DNA from: Austwickia sp040006675
GTDB lineage: Bacteria > Actinomycetota > Actinomycetes > Actinomycetales > Dermatophilaceae
DNA: 64,000 bases
NCBI GenBank assembly: GCA_040006675.1
Contig: JBDTWM010000002.1
Location: 14,695-78,694 of the forward strand
Direction of reading: 5' to 3'
Below the pieces are notes generated by a model. It searched no databases and had not been told where the DNA came from. It saw only the letters and a list, made by a program, of their open reading frames with translations. Shown here piece by piece: positions 43,680 through 52,206 of this stretch. Within the stretch, counting starts at the first letter, position 1. Each line of letters begins with the position of its first letter. The position numbers were made by a program, and so were the translations under genes.

Positions 43680-43797
43680 CGGGGCGGGTGATGGCTGTCG
43701 GCCCCGGCGGTGTGCGCTACCGCGGGGGCCGACTCAGCACCGTGTCAAGCAGGTGCAGCGGGCCATCCTTCGAGGTGTGACCTTCGGGGAGGGCAGG

Positions 43798-44421
43798 TCA
43801 GCGACGAAGGCCTTCGAAAGCGACGGCCCGGATCACTTCTGCGAGATCTTCGGGTCGGTCGCTGCGGCGTGGCCGGTACCACTCCACCACCGAGTTGATC
43901 ATCCCGAAGAGCAGTCGAGCGGCGACGGCGGGCTCGATGTCGACGCGCAGGTCGCCCTCGTCCCTGGCCTGAGTGACCAGCCCCGTGACGAGAGAGTCGA
44001 ACCGCCGCCGGCGGGCCAGAGCGCGCCGTTCCACCGGCGTGTTGCCCCGCACGCGGAGCAGCAAGGTCACCAACGGAAGCTCGTCGGCCAGGAGGAGCAC
44101 GCTGCGCCGCACCAACTCCTCGAGGCGCTGGAAGGCCGTGCCGTGCACGTCGGACACCTCGTCGAGCACGGTGAACAGGCCGTCGAGCGCGCGTTCCGTA
44201 GCCAGGCGCAGCAGTTCTTCCTTGCTGGACACGTGGTGGTAGATCGCGGATTTGGTGATGCCCAGCTCGTGAGACAGATCCTCCATGCTCGTGCCGTCGT
44301 ACCCGCGATCGTTGAAGACCCTGACCGCGCCGCGGAGCACGGATTCGAGGTCATGTCCGGGGCGCCCACGCCGCGTCTTGGTCACAGGTGACCTCGCCCC
44401 GGGGGCGAGATGAACTGTCAT
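43798..44421 (-). CDS. paaR: TetR-family regulator, PaaR-like
   Basis: A TetR repressor (207 residues from the chosen ATG). The N-terminal helix-turn-helix is visible: FNDRGYDGTSMEDLSHELG then ITKSAIYHHVSSKEELL. The C-terminal ligand domain is of TetR_C type. The location between paaN and paaG, and several PaaR-core palindromes in the window, support PaaR, whose ligand in Corynebacterium is phenylacetyl-CoA. No such box was found at its own promoter. An ATG at 44439 gives six more residues but lacks a ribosome site. Confidence 0.82.
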   Translation of the reverse strand: MTVHLAPGARSPVTKTRRGRPGHDLESVLRGAVRVFNDRGYDGTSMEDLSHELGITKSAIYHHVSSKEELLRLATERALDGLFTVLDEVSDVHGTAFQRLEELVRRSVLLLADELPLVTLLLRVRGNTPVERRALARRRRFDSLVTGLVTQARDEGDLRVDIEPAVAARLLFGMINSVVEWYRPRRSDRPEDLAEVIRAVAFEGLRR

Positions 44422-44583
44422 AATGTCTGACCCTGCCATTCTGGTCGACGTCTCAGAGGAACTGCAGCTGAGCAGCTAGGTGCGAGTATACGAACGACCA
44501 GGCGGAGTCCCCGGGATCGACGACGTCCGATCGGTCGAGGTCGGCCTCGCAGACGGTGCCGTCGCACCCCGCGGTCGTTGGTT

Positions 44584-45372
44584 TCAGCGACCCGTGAACG
44601 TCGGGCGCGCTTTTGCCAGGAACGCCTCGACGGCCCCCCGGTGATCCGCGGTCGAGCCCACCGTCATCTGATCTTCGCCCTCGGCCGCCAGCGCGGCCTC
44701 GAGGTCGAGGTTCCAAGCGCCCTGGAGGGCCTTCTTGACCGTCGCGTACGCGGCCGTCGGCCCCGCGGCGAGCCTGGCCGCCATCTTCTGCGCCTCGGCC
44801 GCCAAGGTGTCGGCCGGCACGACGCGCCCGACCAGGCCCCACTCGTACGCTTGCGCGGCGTCGAACGTGGGAGCCAGCAGCAGCAACTCGCTGGCCCGGG
44901 CCATCCCGACGGCGCGCGCCAGCGTCGCTGACAGGCCGGAGTCGGCGGTGAGTCCGATCCCCGTGAACGCGGTGCCGAACTTCGCCGTGTCCGCCGCGAT
45001 CCTCAGGTCGCAGGCCAGCGCGAAACCCAGTCCCGCGCCCACACACGTACCGTTGATCGCGGCGATCACGGGCTTGGGCATCGTGGACAGTGCCATGACG
45101 ATGGGGTTGTAGCGCTTCTCCACGGTGGACAATGCGAGCTCCGGGCCACCGTCCGCCAGCGCCTGCGCATGCTCGGCGAGGTCTTGCCCGACGCAGAACG
45201 CCTTGCCGGCGCCCGTGAGGATGACAGCGCGAACGGTGTCGTCCTGCCCCGCTGCCGCCAGCGCCTCGCGGAGCGCGACCTTCACGTCGTCGTTCAGTGC
45301 GTTGCCCTTCTCCGGCGCGTTGAGGGTGACGGTGACAACCGCCCCGTCCTGCGCGACGAGCAGCTGCTCCAT
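44584..45372 (-). CDS. paaG: Ring 1,2-epoxyphenylacetyl-CoA isomerase PaaG
   Basis: A 262-residue crotonase-fold protein. At the first hydratase Glu position it has Gly/Phe (VGAGLGFALA) and at the second GLTADSG with Asp144, the pattern of PaaG isomerases and not of hydratases. The C-terminal STADHRGAVEAFLAKARPTFTG matches PaaG closely. It converts the 1,2-epoxide to oxepin-CoA. AGGAG precedes the ATG. It is on the minus strand, apart from paaABCDE, with its own PaaR-like site. Confidence 0.9.
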   Translation of the reverse strand: MEQLLVAQDGAVVTVTLNAPEKGNALNDDVKVALREALAAAGQDDTVRAVILTGAGKAFCVGQDLAEHAQALADGGPELALSTVEKRYNPIVMALSTMPKPVIAAINGTCVGAGLGFALACDLRIAADTAKFGTAFTGIGLTADSGLSATLARAVGMARASELLLLAPTFDAAQAYEWGLVGRVVPADTLAAEAQKMAARLAAGPTAAYATVKKALQGAWNLDLEAALAAEGEDQMTVGSTADHRGAVEAFLAKARPTFTGR

Positions 45373-45405
45373 GCGGATCTCCTCACGGCACCCAAACGAC
45401 CGGTC

Positions 45406-45419
45406 ACTGAACGTTCATG
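45406..45419. promoter_or_regulatory. PaaR-like operator G upstream of paaG
   Basis: ACTGAACGTTCATG with a perfect inner palindrome TGAACGTTCA. It differs from the core at three outer bases. It lies 34-47 bases before the paaG ATG. Confidence 0.45.
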
Positions 45420-45631
45420 TGGTTATTCATTCTAGGACCGCACGGCGTCAGGTCAACCGCATGAACACGCGTCCAACTCAAGTGCCCGTGCAGCCGCCTG
45501 CCCGGCCAGCACGAGCTCACGATCTCCGAGGCACACCTCGGATCGGTCTACCGGCGCAACGACGACGTGGTCGGCAGGTTGGAGCTGGTCCTGGAGAAGT
45601 TCGACCAGTTGGGCGAGCTGGGACGTGATGC

Positions 45632-45666
45632 ACACGGCCCCCCGGCGTCTTGCCGGGGGGCCGTGT
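45632..45666 (-). terminator. Terminator of the tRNA array
   Basis: Perfect 15-bp arms ACACGGCCCCCCGGC and GCCGGGGGGCCGTGT with a 5-base loop, 8 bases past the last tRNA on the minus strand. Confidence 0.88.
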
Positions 45667-45673
45667 CTGCTGG

Positions 45674-45747
45674 TGGGCGATACAGGACTTGAACCTGTGA
45701 CCTCTTCCGTGTCAAGGAAGCGCGCTAGCCACCTGCGCCAATCGCCC
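45674..45747 (-). tRNA. tRNA-Val (GAC)
   Basis: 74 bases. Acceptor GGGCGAT/ATCGCCC, discriminator A. The anticodon loop TTGACAC gives GAC. The T arm contains GGTTCAAGTCC. It is the last of three tRNAs in the minus-strand order Gly-Cys-Val, an order common in actinobacteria. Confidence 0.95.
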
Positions 45748-45759
45748 AAGACGAGATGG

Positions 45760-45830
45760 AGGTGGAGACGGGATTTGAACCCGTGTACACGGCTTTGCAG
45801 GCCGTTGCCTCGCCTCTCGGCCACTCCACC
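45760..45830 (-). tRNA. tRNA-Cys (GCA)
   Basis: 71 bases. Acceptor GGTGGAG/CTCCACC, discriminator T. The anticodon loop CTGCAAA gives GCA. The short D arm and length are typical of bacterial tRNA-Cys. Confidence 0.95.
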
Positions 45831-45875
45831 GTGAGTGCTCCGTGACCCTCCTCGGAGACCCCGGACGGCCCCCAG

Positions 45876-45948
45876 AGCGGACGACGGGATTCGAACCCGC
45901 GACCCTCACCTTGGCAAGGTGATGCTCTACCAACTGAGCCACGTCCGC
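45876..45948 (-). tRNA. tRNA-Gly (GCC)
   Basis: 73 bases. Acceptor GCGGACG/CGTCCGC, discriminator T. The anticodon loop TTGCCAA gives GCC. It is first in the Gly-Cys-Val array, so the promoter should lie to its right (45949-46050), back to back with glgX. Confidence 0.95.
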
Positions 45949-46161
45949 ATGTCGCACGAATTAGGAACCGAGAGCCGGTCGCTGCGTGCCCCCCGACCCT
46001 AACGGATCACCCGGCTCGTCGTCCAACTCGCCGAGCGCACGTGGCCGAACCCGGCCCCGCGGACGTGACATGCGGGTCGACTGTCAAAATGGGTCGCGGC
46101 GACAGCTCCCGTCGGCCGGTGCGGCCCGAGCGCGTCATGATCCACGAAGGGCGATCTAGAC

Positions 46162-48429
46162 ATGGACATCTGGCCCGGAAGGCCCTATCCGCTCGGCGCC
46201 ACGTACGACGGCTCGGGGGTCAACTTCGCGCTGTTCTCCGGGGTGGCCGACCGCGTGGAGCTATGCCTCATCGACGAGGACGGCGCCGAGGAACGACTGA
46301 ACGTCACCGAGGTCGACGGCTACGTGTGGCATGGGTACGTGCCCAATCTCCAGCCGGGCCAGCGCTACGGATACCGGGTCCACGGTCCGTACGACGTGGC
46401 CAACGGCCACCGCTGCAACCCCGCCAAGCTGCTGCTCGACCCGTATGCCAAGGCCATCCACGGCCAGATCAGCGGTGATGAGTCCCTGTTCTCGTATCGC
46501 TTCGACTCCCCGGAGGAGTTCAACGACGCGGATTCGCTCGGGCACACGATGGTCTCAGTGGTCATCAACCCGTTCTTCGACTGGGGTCACGACCGCCCAC
46601 CGCGGCACGAATACCACGAGAGCATCTTCTACGAGGCCCACGTCAAGGGCCTCTCGATGACGCACCCGGACGTGCCCGAGGCGGTGCGGGGCACGTACGC
46701 GGCGATCGCGCACCCGACGATCATCAAGCACCTGAAAGACCTCGGGGTCACGGCCATCGAGCTGCTCCCGGTGCACCAGTTCGTGCAGGACAGCCACCTG
46801 CAGGCGAAGGGGCTGCGCAACTACTGGGGCTACAACACGATCGGGTTCCTGGCGCCGCACAACGAGTACGCGGCCACCGGAACACTCGGCCAGCAGGTGA
46901 CCGAGTTCAAGACCATGGTCAAGGCCCTGCACGATGCGGACATCGAGGTCATCTTGGATGTGGTCTACAACCACACCGCGGAGGGCAGCGAGTTGGGCCC
47001 GACGCTCTGCTTCCGGGGCATCGACAACGCGTCCTACTACCGGCTGGTCGATGACGCCAAAGAGCACTACTACGACACGACGGGCACGGGCAACAGCCTG
47101 CTGATGCGTCACCCGCACGTCTTGCAGCTGATCATGGACTCACTGCGCTACTGGGCGACCGAGATGCACGTGGACGGCTTCCGGTTCGACCTCGCCGCCA
47201 CCCTCGCCCGCCAGTTCCACGAGGTGGACAAGCTGAGCGCTTTCTTCGATCTCATCCAGCAGGACCCCGTCATCAGCCAGGTCAAGCTCATCGCCGAGCC
47301 GTGGGACCTCGGCGACGGCGGCTACCAGGTCGGCAACTTCCCCCCGCTGTGGACGGAGTGGAACGGTAAGTACCGCGACACGGTGCGCGACTACTGGCGC
47401 GGCGAGGCCGCCGCATTGTCCGAGTTCGCCTCCCGTCTCACCGGCTCCTCTGATCTGTACGAGCACTCGGGCCGACGCCCGATCGCGTCGATCAACTTTG
47501 TCGTCGCCCACGACGGGTTCACGCTGCGCGACCTCGTGACGTACGACGACAAGCACAACGAGGCAAACAGGGAGGGTGGCGAGGATGGCGAGTCTCACAA
47601 CCGGTCCTGGAACTGCGGTGTCGAGGGCGAGACGGACGACATCGAGATCAGGGCGTTGCGGCGCCGCCAGATCCGTAACATGCTCACGACGCTGATGCTG
47701 AGCCAGGGCGTGCCGCTGCTCGCCCACGGCGACGAGTTGGGTCGCACCCAGGGCGGCAACAACAACGTCTACTGCCAGGACAACGAGATCTCCTGGATCG
47801 ACTGGGACCTGAGCCGCGAGCAAGAGCTCCGACTGATGTTCACCGCCGCGTTGATCGATCTCCGCAAGAAGCATCCCGTGTTCCGGCGGCGCCGGTTCTT
47901 CCAGGGGAGCGCGGACCACGGCGGCGAGTCGGATCTGCGCGACATCGTGTGGCTCGCCGTCAACGGGGAGGAGATGCGCGAGGAGGACTGGCAGACCGGC
48001 TACGCCCGGACCCTGACGGTGTTTCTGAACGGCGACGGCATCCTCGCGCCGGACGAGCTCGGTCGCAGGGTCGTCGACGACGACTTCATCCTCATGTTCA
48101 ACGCCCACAACGACGAGGTCGAGTTCACCATCCCAGAGCCTCGGGAGTGGACGACCCGCAGGTGGCGGGTCGCCGTCAACACGGCCCTGCCGACCGGCCT
48201 TCCGGACAGCGACTCCGACCTGCTCGCGCCCGGAGAGGCCGTGGCGGTGGCGGGGCGCTCCGTGCTCGTCCTGCAGGGGACGCAGGCCCCACCGGAGGTC
48301 GACGACGTCTACGCTCGAGCCGAAGCCGACGCCCGCTCATCCGCTCTCCCCGGGGCCTCGGTCACGCGAGTGTCACAGCATGGTGCCCGCGAAGACGGTG
48401 CCCACGAGGACGGCGCCGCCGAGGCATAG
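46162..48429 (+). CDS. glgX: Glycogen debranching enzyme GlgX
   Basis: A 755-residue GH13 isoamylase-type enzyme that hydrolyses alpha-1,6 branches of phosphorylase-trimmed glycogen. It has an N-terminal CBM48 domain (1-100), then a catalytic barrel with ILDVVYNHTAEG, VDGFRFDLA (nucleophile Asp), LIAEPWDLG (acid/base Glu) and VAHDGFTLRDLV. The C-terminal 40 residues are low in complexity with a DGAHEDGA repeat. An GAAGGG element precedes the ATG. TreX is a near paralogue; without tre genes nearby GlgX is preferred. Confidence 0.93.
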   Translation: MDIWPGRPYPLGATYDGSGVNFALFSGVADRVELCLIDEDGAEERLNVTEVDGYVWHGYVPNLQPGQRYGYRVHGPYDVANGHRCNPAKLLLDPYAKAIHGQISGDESLFSYRFDSPEEFNDADSLGHTMVSVVINPFFDWGHDRPPRHEYHESIFYEAHVKGLSMTHPDVPEAVRGTYAAIAHPTIIKHLKDLGVTAIELLPVHQFVQDSHLQAKGLRNYWGYNTIGFLAPHNEYAATGTLGQQVTEFKTMVKALHDADIEVILDVVYNHTAEGSELGPTLCFRGIDNASYYRLVDDAKEHYYDTTGTGNSLLMRHPHVLQLIMDSLRYWATEMHVDGFRFDLAATLARQFHEVDKLSAFFDLIQQDPVISQVKLIAEPWDLGDGGYQVGNFPPLWTEWNGKYRDTVRDYWRGEAAALSEFASRLTGSSDLYEHSGRRPIASINFVVAHDGFTLRDLVTYDDKHNEANREGGEDGESHNRSWNCGVEGETDDIEIRALRRRQIRNMLTTLMLSQGVPLLAHGDELGRTQGGNNNVYCQDNEISWIDWDLSREQELRLMFTAALIDLRKKHPVFRRRRFFQGSADHGGESDLRDIVWLAVNGEEMREEDWQTGYARTLTVFLNGDGILAPDELGRRVVDDDFILMFNAHNDEVEFTIPEPREWTTRRWRVAVNTALPTGLPDSDSDLLAPGEAVAVAGRSVLVLQGTQAPPEVDDVYARAEADARSSALPGASVTRVSQHGAREDGAHEDGAAEA

Positions 48430-48506
48430 GCTTCTGGCGAATAAGCGCGCCACGAGGGGCCGGACGGGGCCGACGCCGCGCCTGATCACCTGACCTCACG
48501 GCGACG

Positions 48507-49625
48507 TCAGGTCGCGGCCAGGCGGGCCTGCTGCTCGGCCACGTCGTAATCGGGCGGCGGCCACTGCGGGTTCATGGCCCGCAGCTCGCCCAGCAGAATG
48601 TGCTGCACCGCCAGCCGCGCATACCACTTCTCGTTGGCCGGCACCACGTACCACGGGGCGTCGTCGGTGCTGGTCCGCTCCAGGGCGGCCTGGTAGGCCA
48701 CCTGGTAGTCGTCCCACTGCGCGCGCTCGTCGATGTCGCCGGGATTGAACTTCCAGTGCTTGTCTGGCCGGGCGAGCCGCTCGGCCAGCCGCGCTCTCTG
48801 CTCGTCACGCCCGATGTGCAACATCACCTTGACGATCGAGGTCCCCTGGTGGGCCGTGGTCCGCTCGAAGGTGTTGATCTGTCCGTAGCGGCGGGTCCAG
48901 GTGGACTTCGCCACGAGATGGTGGACACGCACCACGAGGACGTCCTCGTACTGCGAGCGATCGAACACCCCGACCTGCCCGGGCGCCGGAAGGGCGCGGC
49001 GGATCCGCCACAGGAACGGGTGCCGGCGCTCTTCGGGAGTGGGAACCTTGAATGCGGTGATCTTCACGCCCTGGGGATCCATGAGCCCGATGACGTGCCG
49101 CATGATGCCGCCCTTGCCGGACGTGTCCATGCCCTGCACGAGGAGTAGCACGCTGCGTCCGCCCTCGCTCCTGCCCTTGGCCTCGGCGTACAGGCGTTCC
49201 TGCAGCTCGGCGACCTCGTCGGCGGTCTGGACCATCACCTTCTCGGCGTCGTTCTTGCCTCCCTCGAAGCCGGGCGTGGAGCCGGGATCGACGTCGGCCA
49301 GCTGGAACCCCGGCCGTACGCGCAACGCGGTGCGGATCGCGTCGCTCAGCCCGTCATGGCCCGGGGCGCGCCGCGCCCGGGCGGACGGTTCGTCGCCCGC
49401 GGGTTCCGGCGGAGTCGGCACCGAGGTGAGCACGACACGACCCTCCTGGGCCTGTGCCTCGGTCTGGTCGGAGTGCTCGCTCTTCGCGTCCTGAGTCTCG
49501 CCGTCCTGGTTCTTCTCGTGATTCTTCCCGCGATCCTTGCCGTAGTTCTTGCCGCCGTTTTTCCCGTGGTTCTTGCCGTCCTTGGTCTGTGCGTCCTTGT
49601 TCTTCCCGTCCTTCTTTTTCGCCAT
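48507..49625 (-). CDS. PPK2-family polyphosphate kinase with a Lys/Asn-rich N-terminal tail
   Basis: A 372-residue protein. The C-terminal 260 residues are a PPK2 domain that transfers phosphate between polyphosphate and nucleotides: Walker A QGMDTSGKGG, Walker B VFDRSQYEDVL, and HIGRDEQ/ERAQWDDY blocks. The first 50 residues are an unusual string of GKN/KNxGK units followed by an acidic Gln/Glu stretch, not part of the family core. The ATG start has AAGGA ahead. It is convergent with glgX. Direction (ADP or AMP use) is not decidable here. Confidence 0.9.
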   Translation of the reverse strand: MAKKKDGKNKDAQTKDGKNHGKNGGKNYGKDRGKNHEKNQDGETQDAKSEHSDQTEAQAQEGRVVLTSVPTPPEPAGDEPSARARRAPGHDGLSDAIRTALRVRPGFQLADVDPGSTPGFEGGKNDAEKVMVQTADEVAELQERLYAEAKGRSEGGRSVLLLVQGMDTSGKGGIMRHVIGLMDPQGVKITAFKVPTPEERRHPFLWRIRRALPAPGQVGVFDRSQYEDVLVVRVHHLVAKSTWTRRYGQINTFERTTAHQGTSIVKVMLHIGRDEQRARLAERLARPDKHWKFNPGDIDERAQWDDYQVAYQAALERTSTDDAPWYVVPANEKWYARLAVQHILLGELRAMNPQWPPPDYDVAEQQARLAAT

Positions 49626-49783
49626 GGGGCATCCTTGCATTCCGCGATCGACGGCACGACCCGGGCGGATGGTCCGCCCTCGTCCGCCGGTTGGGCCGCG
49701 TTCTCTCACGGACATCGCACCGCTCGACCCCGCGCGATGTTCGTCCCGTCATCGTGTCGGGTCCGCCCATCCCGTCGCAGAAA

Positions 49784-50992
49784 TCATCCCATCGAGTGGC
49801 CGAGACTGCTCGGAAAACCCTCCGCGCACAGAAACCCACGGACGACCCGGCCCCACCGTTCGGGCTCGGTGTTCCATTCTTGCGTATGTCGAGCGGTCTT
49901 CCACGGTTCGAACCGGACGAGGTCCGGGCGGGCCGTCGCGAGCGCGATCGACGGGCCGACCGGCACGAACTCGTCATGGATGGAATGGATCAGCAGCGTC
50001 GGGTGCCTCAGGTCGGCGGAGCGCAGCACCCAGTCCGCTTCCACGAGATCGAGCGGAGCTCCGACGCCCACCAGAGTGCGGGCGCCGCGCGAACGCAGCA
50101 CGTGCGGCGCCAGGTGCCCGATGGCGGCGGGAACCTTGCCGAGCGCCACGTGATGACGAATCACATCGGCCCAGTCGACGACCGGGGCGTCCAACACGAC
50201 GTGCCGCACCGCGTCGGCATACCGTGAACGCGCCGCGGCCTGCAACACCATGGCCCCGCCCATGGACCAGCCGACCAGATCAAGCGATTTGGCACCGGCC
50301 GCCAGCGCGTGGCCCATCGCGGCGTCCACGTCGCGCCACTCGGACAGGCCGAAGCCGTAGCGCCGGTCCGGGCTCGCTGGCGCACCGACGTCATTGCGGT
50401 AGGAGATGACGAGGCTCGTGATCCCCAGGGCGTACGCGATCGGCACGGCCCGCAGGCACTCTTGGCGCTGTGCCCCGCGTCCATGCACCAGAACAGCCCA
50501 CCGGTTCCGACCCGCGAGACGGCCCGCAGGGTCACCCCGCACCAGCCATGCGGGGACCTCGCCGAGTTCGCTCGCGTAGGTGACGTCTTCGTACGGTAGG
50601 CCGAGCGACACGTCAGGCGGTCTGCCGTAGTGATAGATGTTCCAGCGGGCTCGGCCGAGGCGCAGTTCCCCCGCGTCGACGAGAATCAGCCGACGTCGTA
50701 CCCTGCCCGCAGCCCGGTCGACCGCAAGGACGTCGCCGACGCGCGCATGACCGTTTCCCCCGTCGAGCCACAGCCCGTAGAGCCCTGGCGCGACGGTCTC
50801 ATCGGTCAGGGACAGCTCGACGGCGTCGGGTTCGACGGCGACCACGTCGACGTCGTCGAGGCGTTCGGCAAGGCTCGTGAACCGGCGCAACACGTACGAG
50901 GCCACACCGAGGCTCCCGGCCGCCAGCCCCGCCGCTGCGGCGGTCGCCGGTGCCGCCGACCACGCAACGCGTCCTACCCGTCCCGTCGTCAC
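49784..50992 (-). CDS. Alpha/beta hydrolase, S9 peptidase-like
   Basis: A protein of about 402 residues. An N-terminal hydrophobic stretch (about 10-30) may be a membrane anchor. The C-terminal 250 residues are an alpha/beta hydrolase with an HGRGAQRQE oxyanion region, nucleophile Ser in GWSMGG, Asp in HSIHDEFVP and a His near KTARHTQEW. The substrate is unknown. The GTG at 50992 is preferred; a TTG at 51019 extends it to the divergent ligase start. Confidence 0.8.
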   Translation of the reverse strand: MTTGRVGRVAWSAAPATAAAAGLAAGSLGVASYVLRRFTSLAERLDDVDVVAVEPDAVELSLTDETVAPGLYGLWLDGGNGHARVGDVLAVDRAAGRVRRRLILVDAGELRLGRARWNIYHYGRPPDVSLGLPYEDVTYASELGEVPAWLVRGDPAGRLAGRNRWAVLVHGRGAQRQECLRAVPIAYALGITSLVISYRNDVGAPASPDRRYGFGLSEWRDVDAAMGHALAAGAKSLDLVGWSMGGAMVLQAAARSRYADAVRHVVLDAPVVDWADVIRHHVALGKVPAAIGHLAPHVLRSRGARTLVGVGAPLDLVEADWVLRSADLRHPTLLIHSIHDEFVPVGPSIALATARPDLVRFEPWKTARHTQEWNTEPERWGRVVRGFLCAEGFPSSLGHSMG

Positions 50993-51027
50993 CGCGCCAT
51001 CGTCCCAGGCACGCCACAATGGCCGCC

Positions 51028-52092
51028 ATGGACCTCCCGATCCCCCTGCCGATCGTCCCGATGCTCGCGAAGGCGGTCACCTCGGTGCCGTCGCCGGACA
51101 GCGTTCCGGGCGGGATGGCGTACGAGCCGAAGTGGGACGGCTTTCGCTGCTTGGTGTTGCGTGACGGGGACGAGATCGAGCTCGCGAGCCGGGGCACGAA
51201 GCCCCTCACCCGCTATTTCCCGGAGGTGGTCGAGACGGTCCGCACGATGCTGCCGGCCCGCTGCGCCGTCGACGGCGAGTTGGTGGTCCGCGCCGGGCAC
51301 CCCGGCGACCAGCGTCTGAGCTGGGAGGCGATCAGCGCTCGCATCCACCCGGCGGCGTCGCGGATCGAGCGACTCGCGCGCGAGACGCCGGCCGAGTTCG
51401 TCGCCTTCGACCTGCTGGCCGACGGCGACGATTCCCTGCTGGACGTCGCCTTCCAGGAGCGGCGCCGACGGTTGGAGGCGCTCGCCGCCGGCTGGCCGAT
51501 GGCCGGGGGGCTCCATCTCACGCGGCTCACGCGCGACCCGGAGGTGGCGACGGCATGGTTCGAGCGCTTCGAAGGGGCGGGTTTGGACGGGGTGGTCGCC
51601 AAGCCGTTGGGGGCCCCGTACCAACCCGGCAAGCGCGTGATGCTCAAGGTGAAGCACAAACGCACCGCGGAGGCCGTCGTGGTGGGCTACCGGGTGCACA
51701 GCTCGGGGGCGGGCGTGGGATCGCTCCTGCTCGGTCTGTACGACCGGGACGGGGTGCTGCGCAACGTCGGCGGCATCGGGGCCTTCTCGGCGTCCCGTCG
51801 CCGTGAACTCGTCGACGACCTCGACTCACTGGTGGTGCGCGACGTGGGCGGCCAGGTCGCGTACGCCGCGACCGACCGTTCCCGGTTCAGCTCGTCGACG
51901 GACGTCAGGTTCGTCCCGCTGCACCCCGAACGTGTGGTCGAGGTGGCGTTCGACCAGCTGGAGGGCGTCAGGTTCCGGCACGCCGTCACGTTCCTGCGCT
52001 GGCGTGCCGATCGCGATCCTCGCTCGTGCACCCTGGATCAGATCGAGCGCGCCCCCGCGTACGACCTGTCCGAGGTGCTGGCCGAACACTGA
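51028..52092 (+). CDS. ATP-dependent DNA ligase (LigC type)
   Basis: A 354-residue two-domain ATP-dependent ligase. The adenylated Lys35 is in the EPKWDGFR motif, motif III is ARETPAEFVAFDLL, motif IV is LDGVVAK, motif V is MLKVKHKRTAE, and an OB fold follows. MDLPIPLPIVPMLAK matches the LigC start. LigC acts in base-excision repair and backup end joining in mycobacteria. There is no Ku or polymerase domain gene nearby, so a LigD-style operon is not present. Confidence 0.9.
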   Translation: MDLPIPLPIVPMLAKAVTSVPSPDSVPGGMAYEPKWDGFRCLVLRDGDEIELASRGTKPLTRYFPEVVETVRTMLPARCAVDGELVVRAGHPGDQRLSWEAISARIHPAASRIERLARETPAEFVAFDLLADGDDSLLDVAFQERRRRLEALAAGWPMAGGLHLTRLTRDPEVATAWFERFEGAGLDGVVAKPLGAPYQPGKRVMLKVKHKRTAEAVVVGYRVHSSGAGVGSLLLGLYDRDGVLRNVGGIGAFSASRRRELVDDLDSLVVRDVGGQVAYAATDRSRFSSSTDVRFVPLHPERVVEVAFDQLEGVRFRHAVTFLRWRADRDPRSCTLDQIERAPAYDLSEVLAEH

Positions 52093-52111
52093 CTCCCGAC
52101 CCCGCCGACCT

Positions 52112-52128
52112 GACGCCCCGTCGGCGTC
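52112..52128. terminator. Possible shared hairpin between ligC and polA
   Basis: 6-bp perfect arms GACGCC and GGCGTC with a 5-base loop, in the 114-base gap where the two genes converge. Weak; may end both transcripts. Confidence 0.35.
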
Positions 52129-52206
52129 CTGTCGCGAGAAGGCGCCATCCGTCTCGTTCCACCACCGTCTTGTTCCACGCACAGGACCGCATGGCTCTGC
52201 GCCGGA

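Larger units (their letters stand above)
45373..45673. other. Gap between paaG and the tRNA array with a coding-like fragment
   Basis: About 300 bases. It holds the paaG promoter with operator G, then a plus-strand stretch (about 45498-45635) that reads GQHELTISEAHLGSVYRR and LELVLEKFDQLGELG with no start codon or ribosome site. It ends in the tRNA terminator. This may be a remnant of a lost gene; the family is not recognised. Confidence 0.35.

Noticed and set aside
44393..44409. Palindrome CTCGCCCC-G-GGGGCGAG as a paaR autoregulatory site
   Set aside because: It lies within the coding start of the TetR gene and does not match the PaaR core; probably a chance GC-rich hairpin.
51028..52092. 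LigD end-joining system
   Set aside because: The ligase is single-function, with no Ku gene and no polymerase or nuclease domains nearby; it matches LigC instead.
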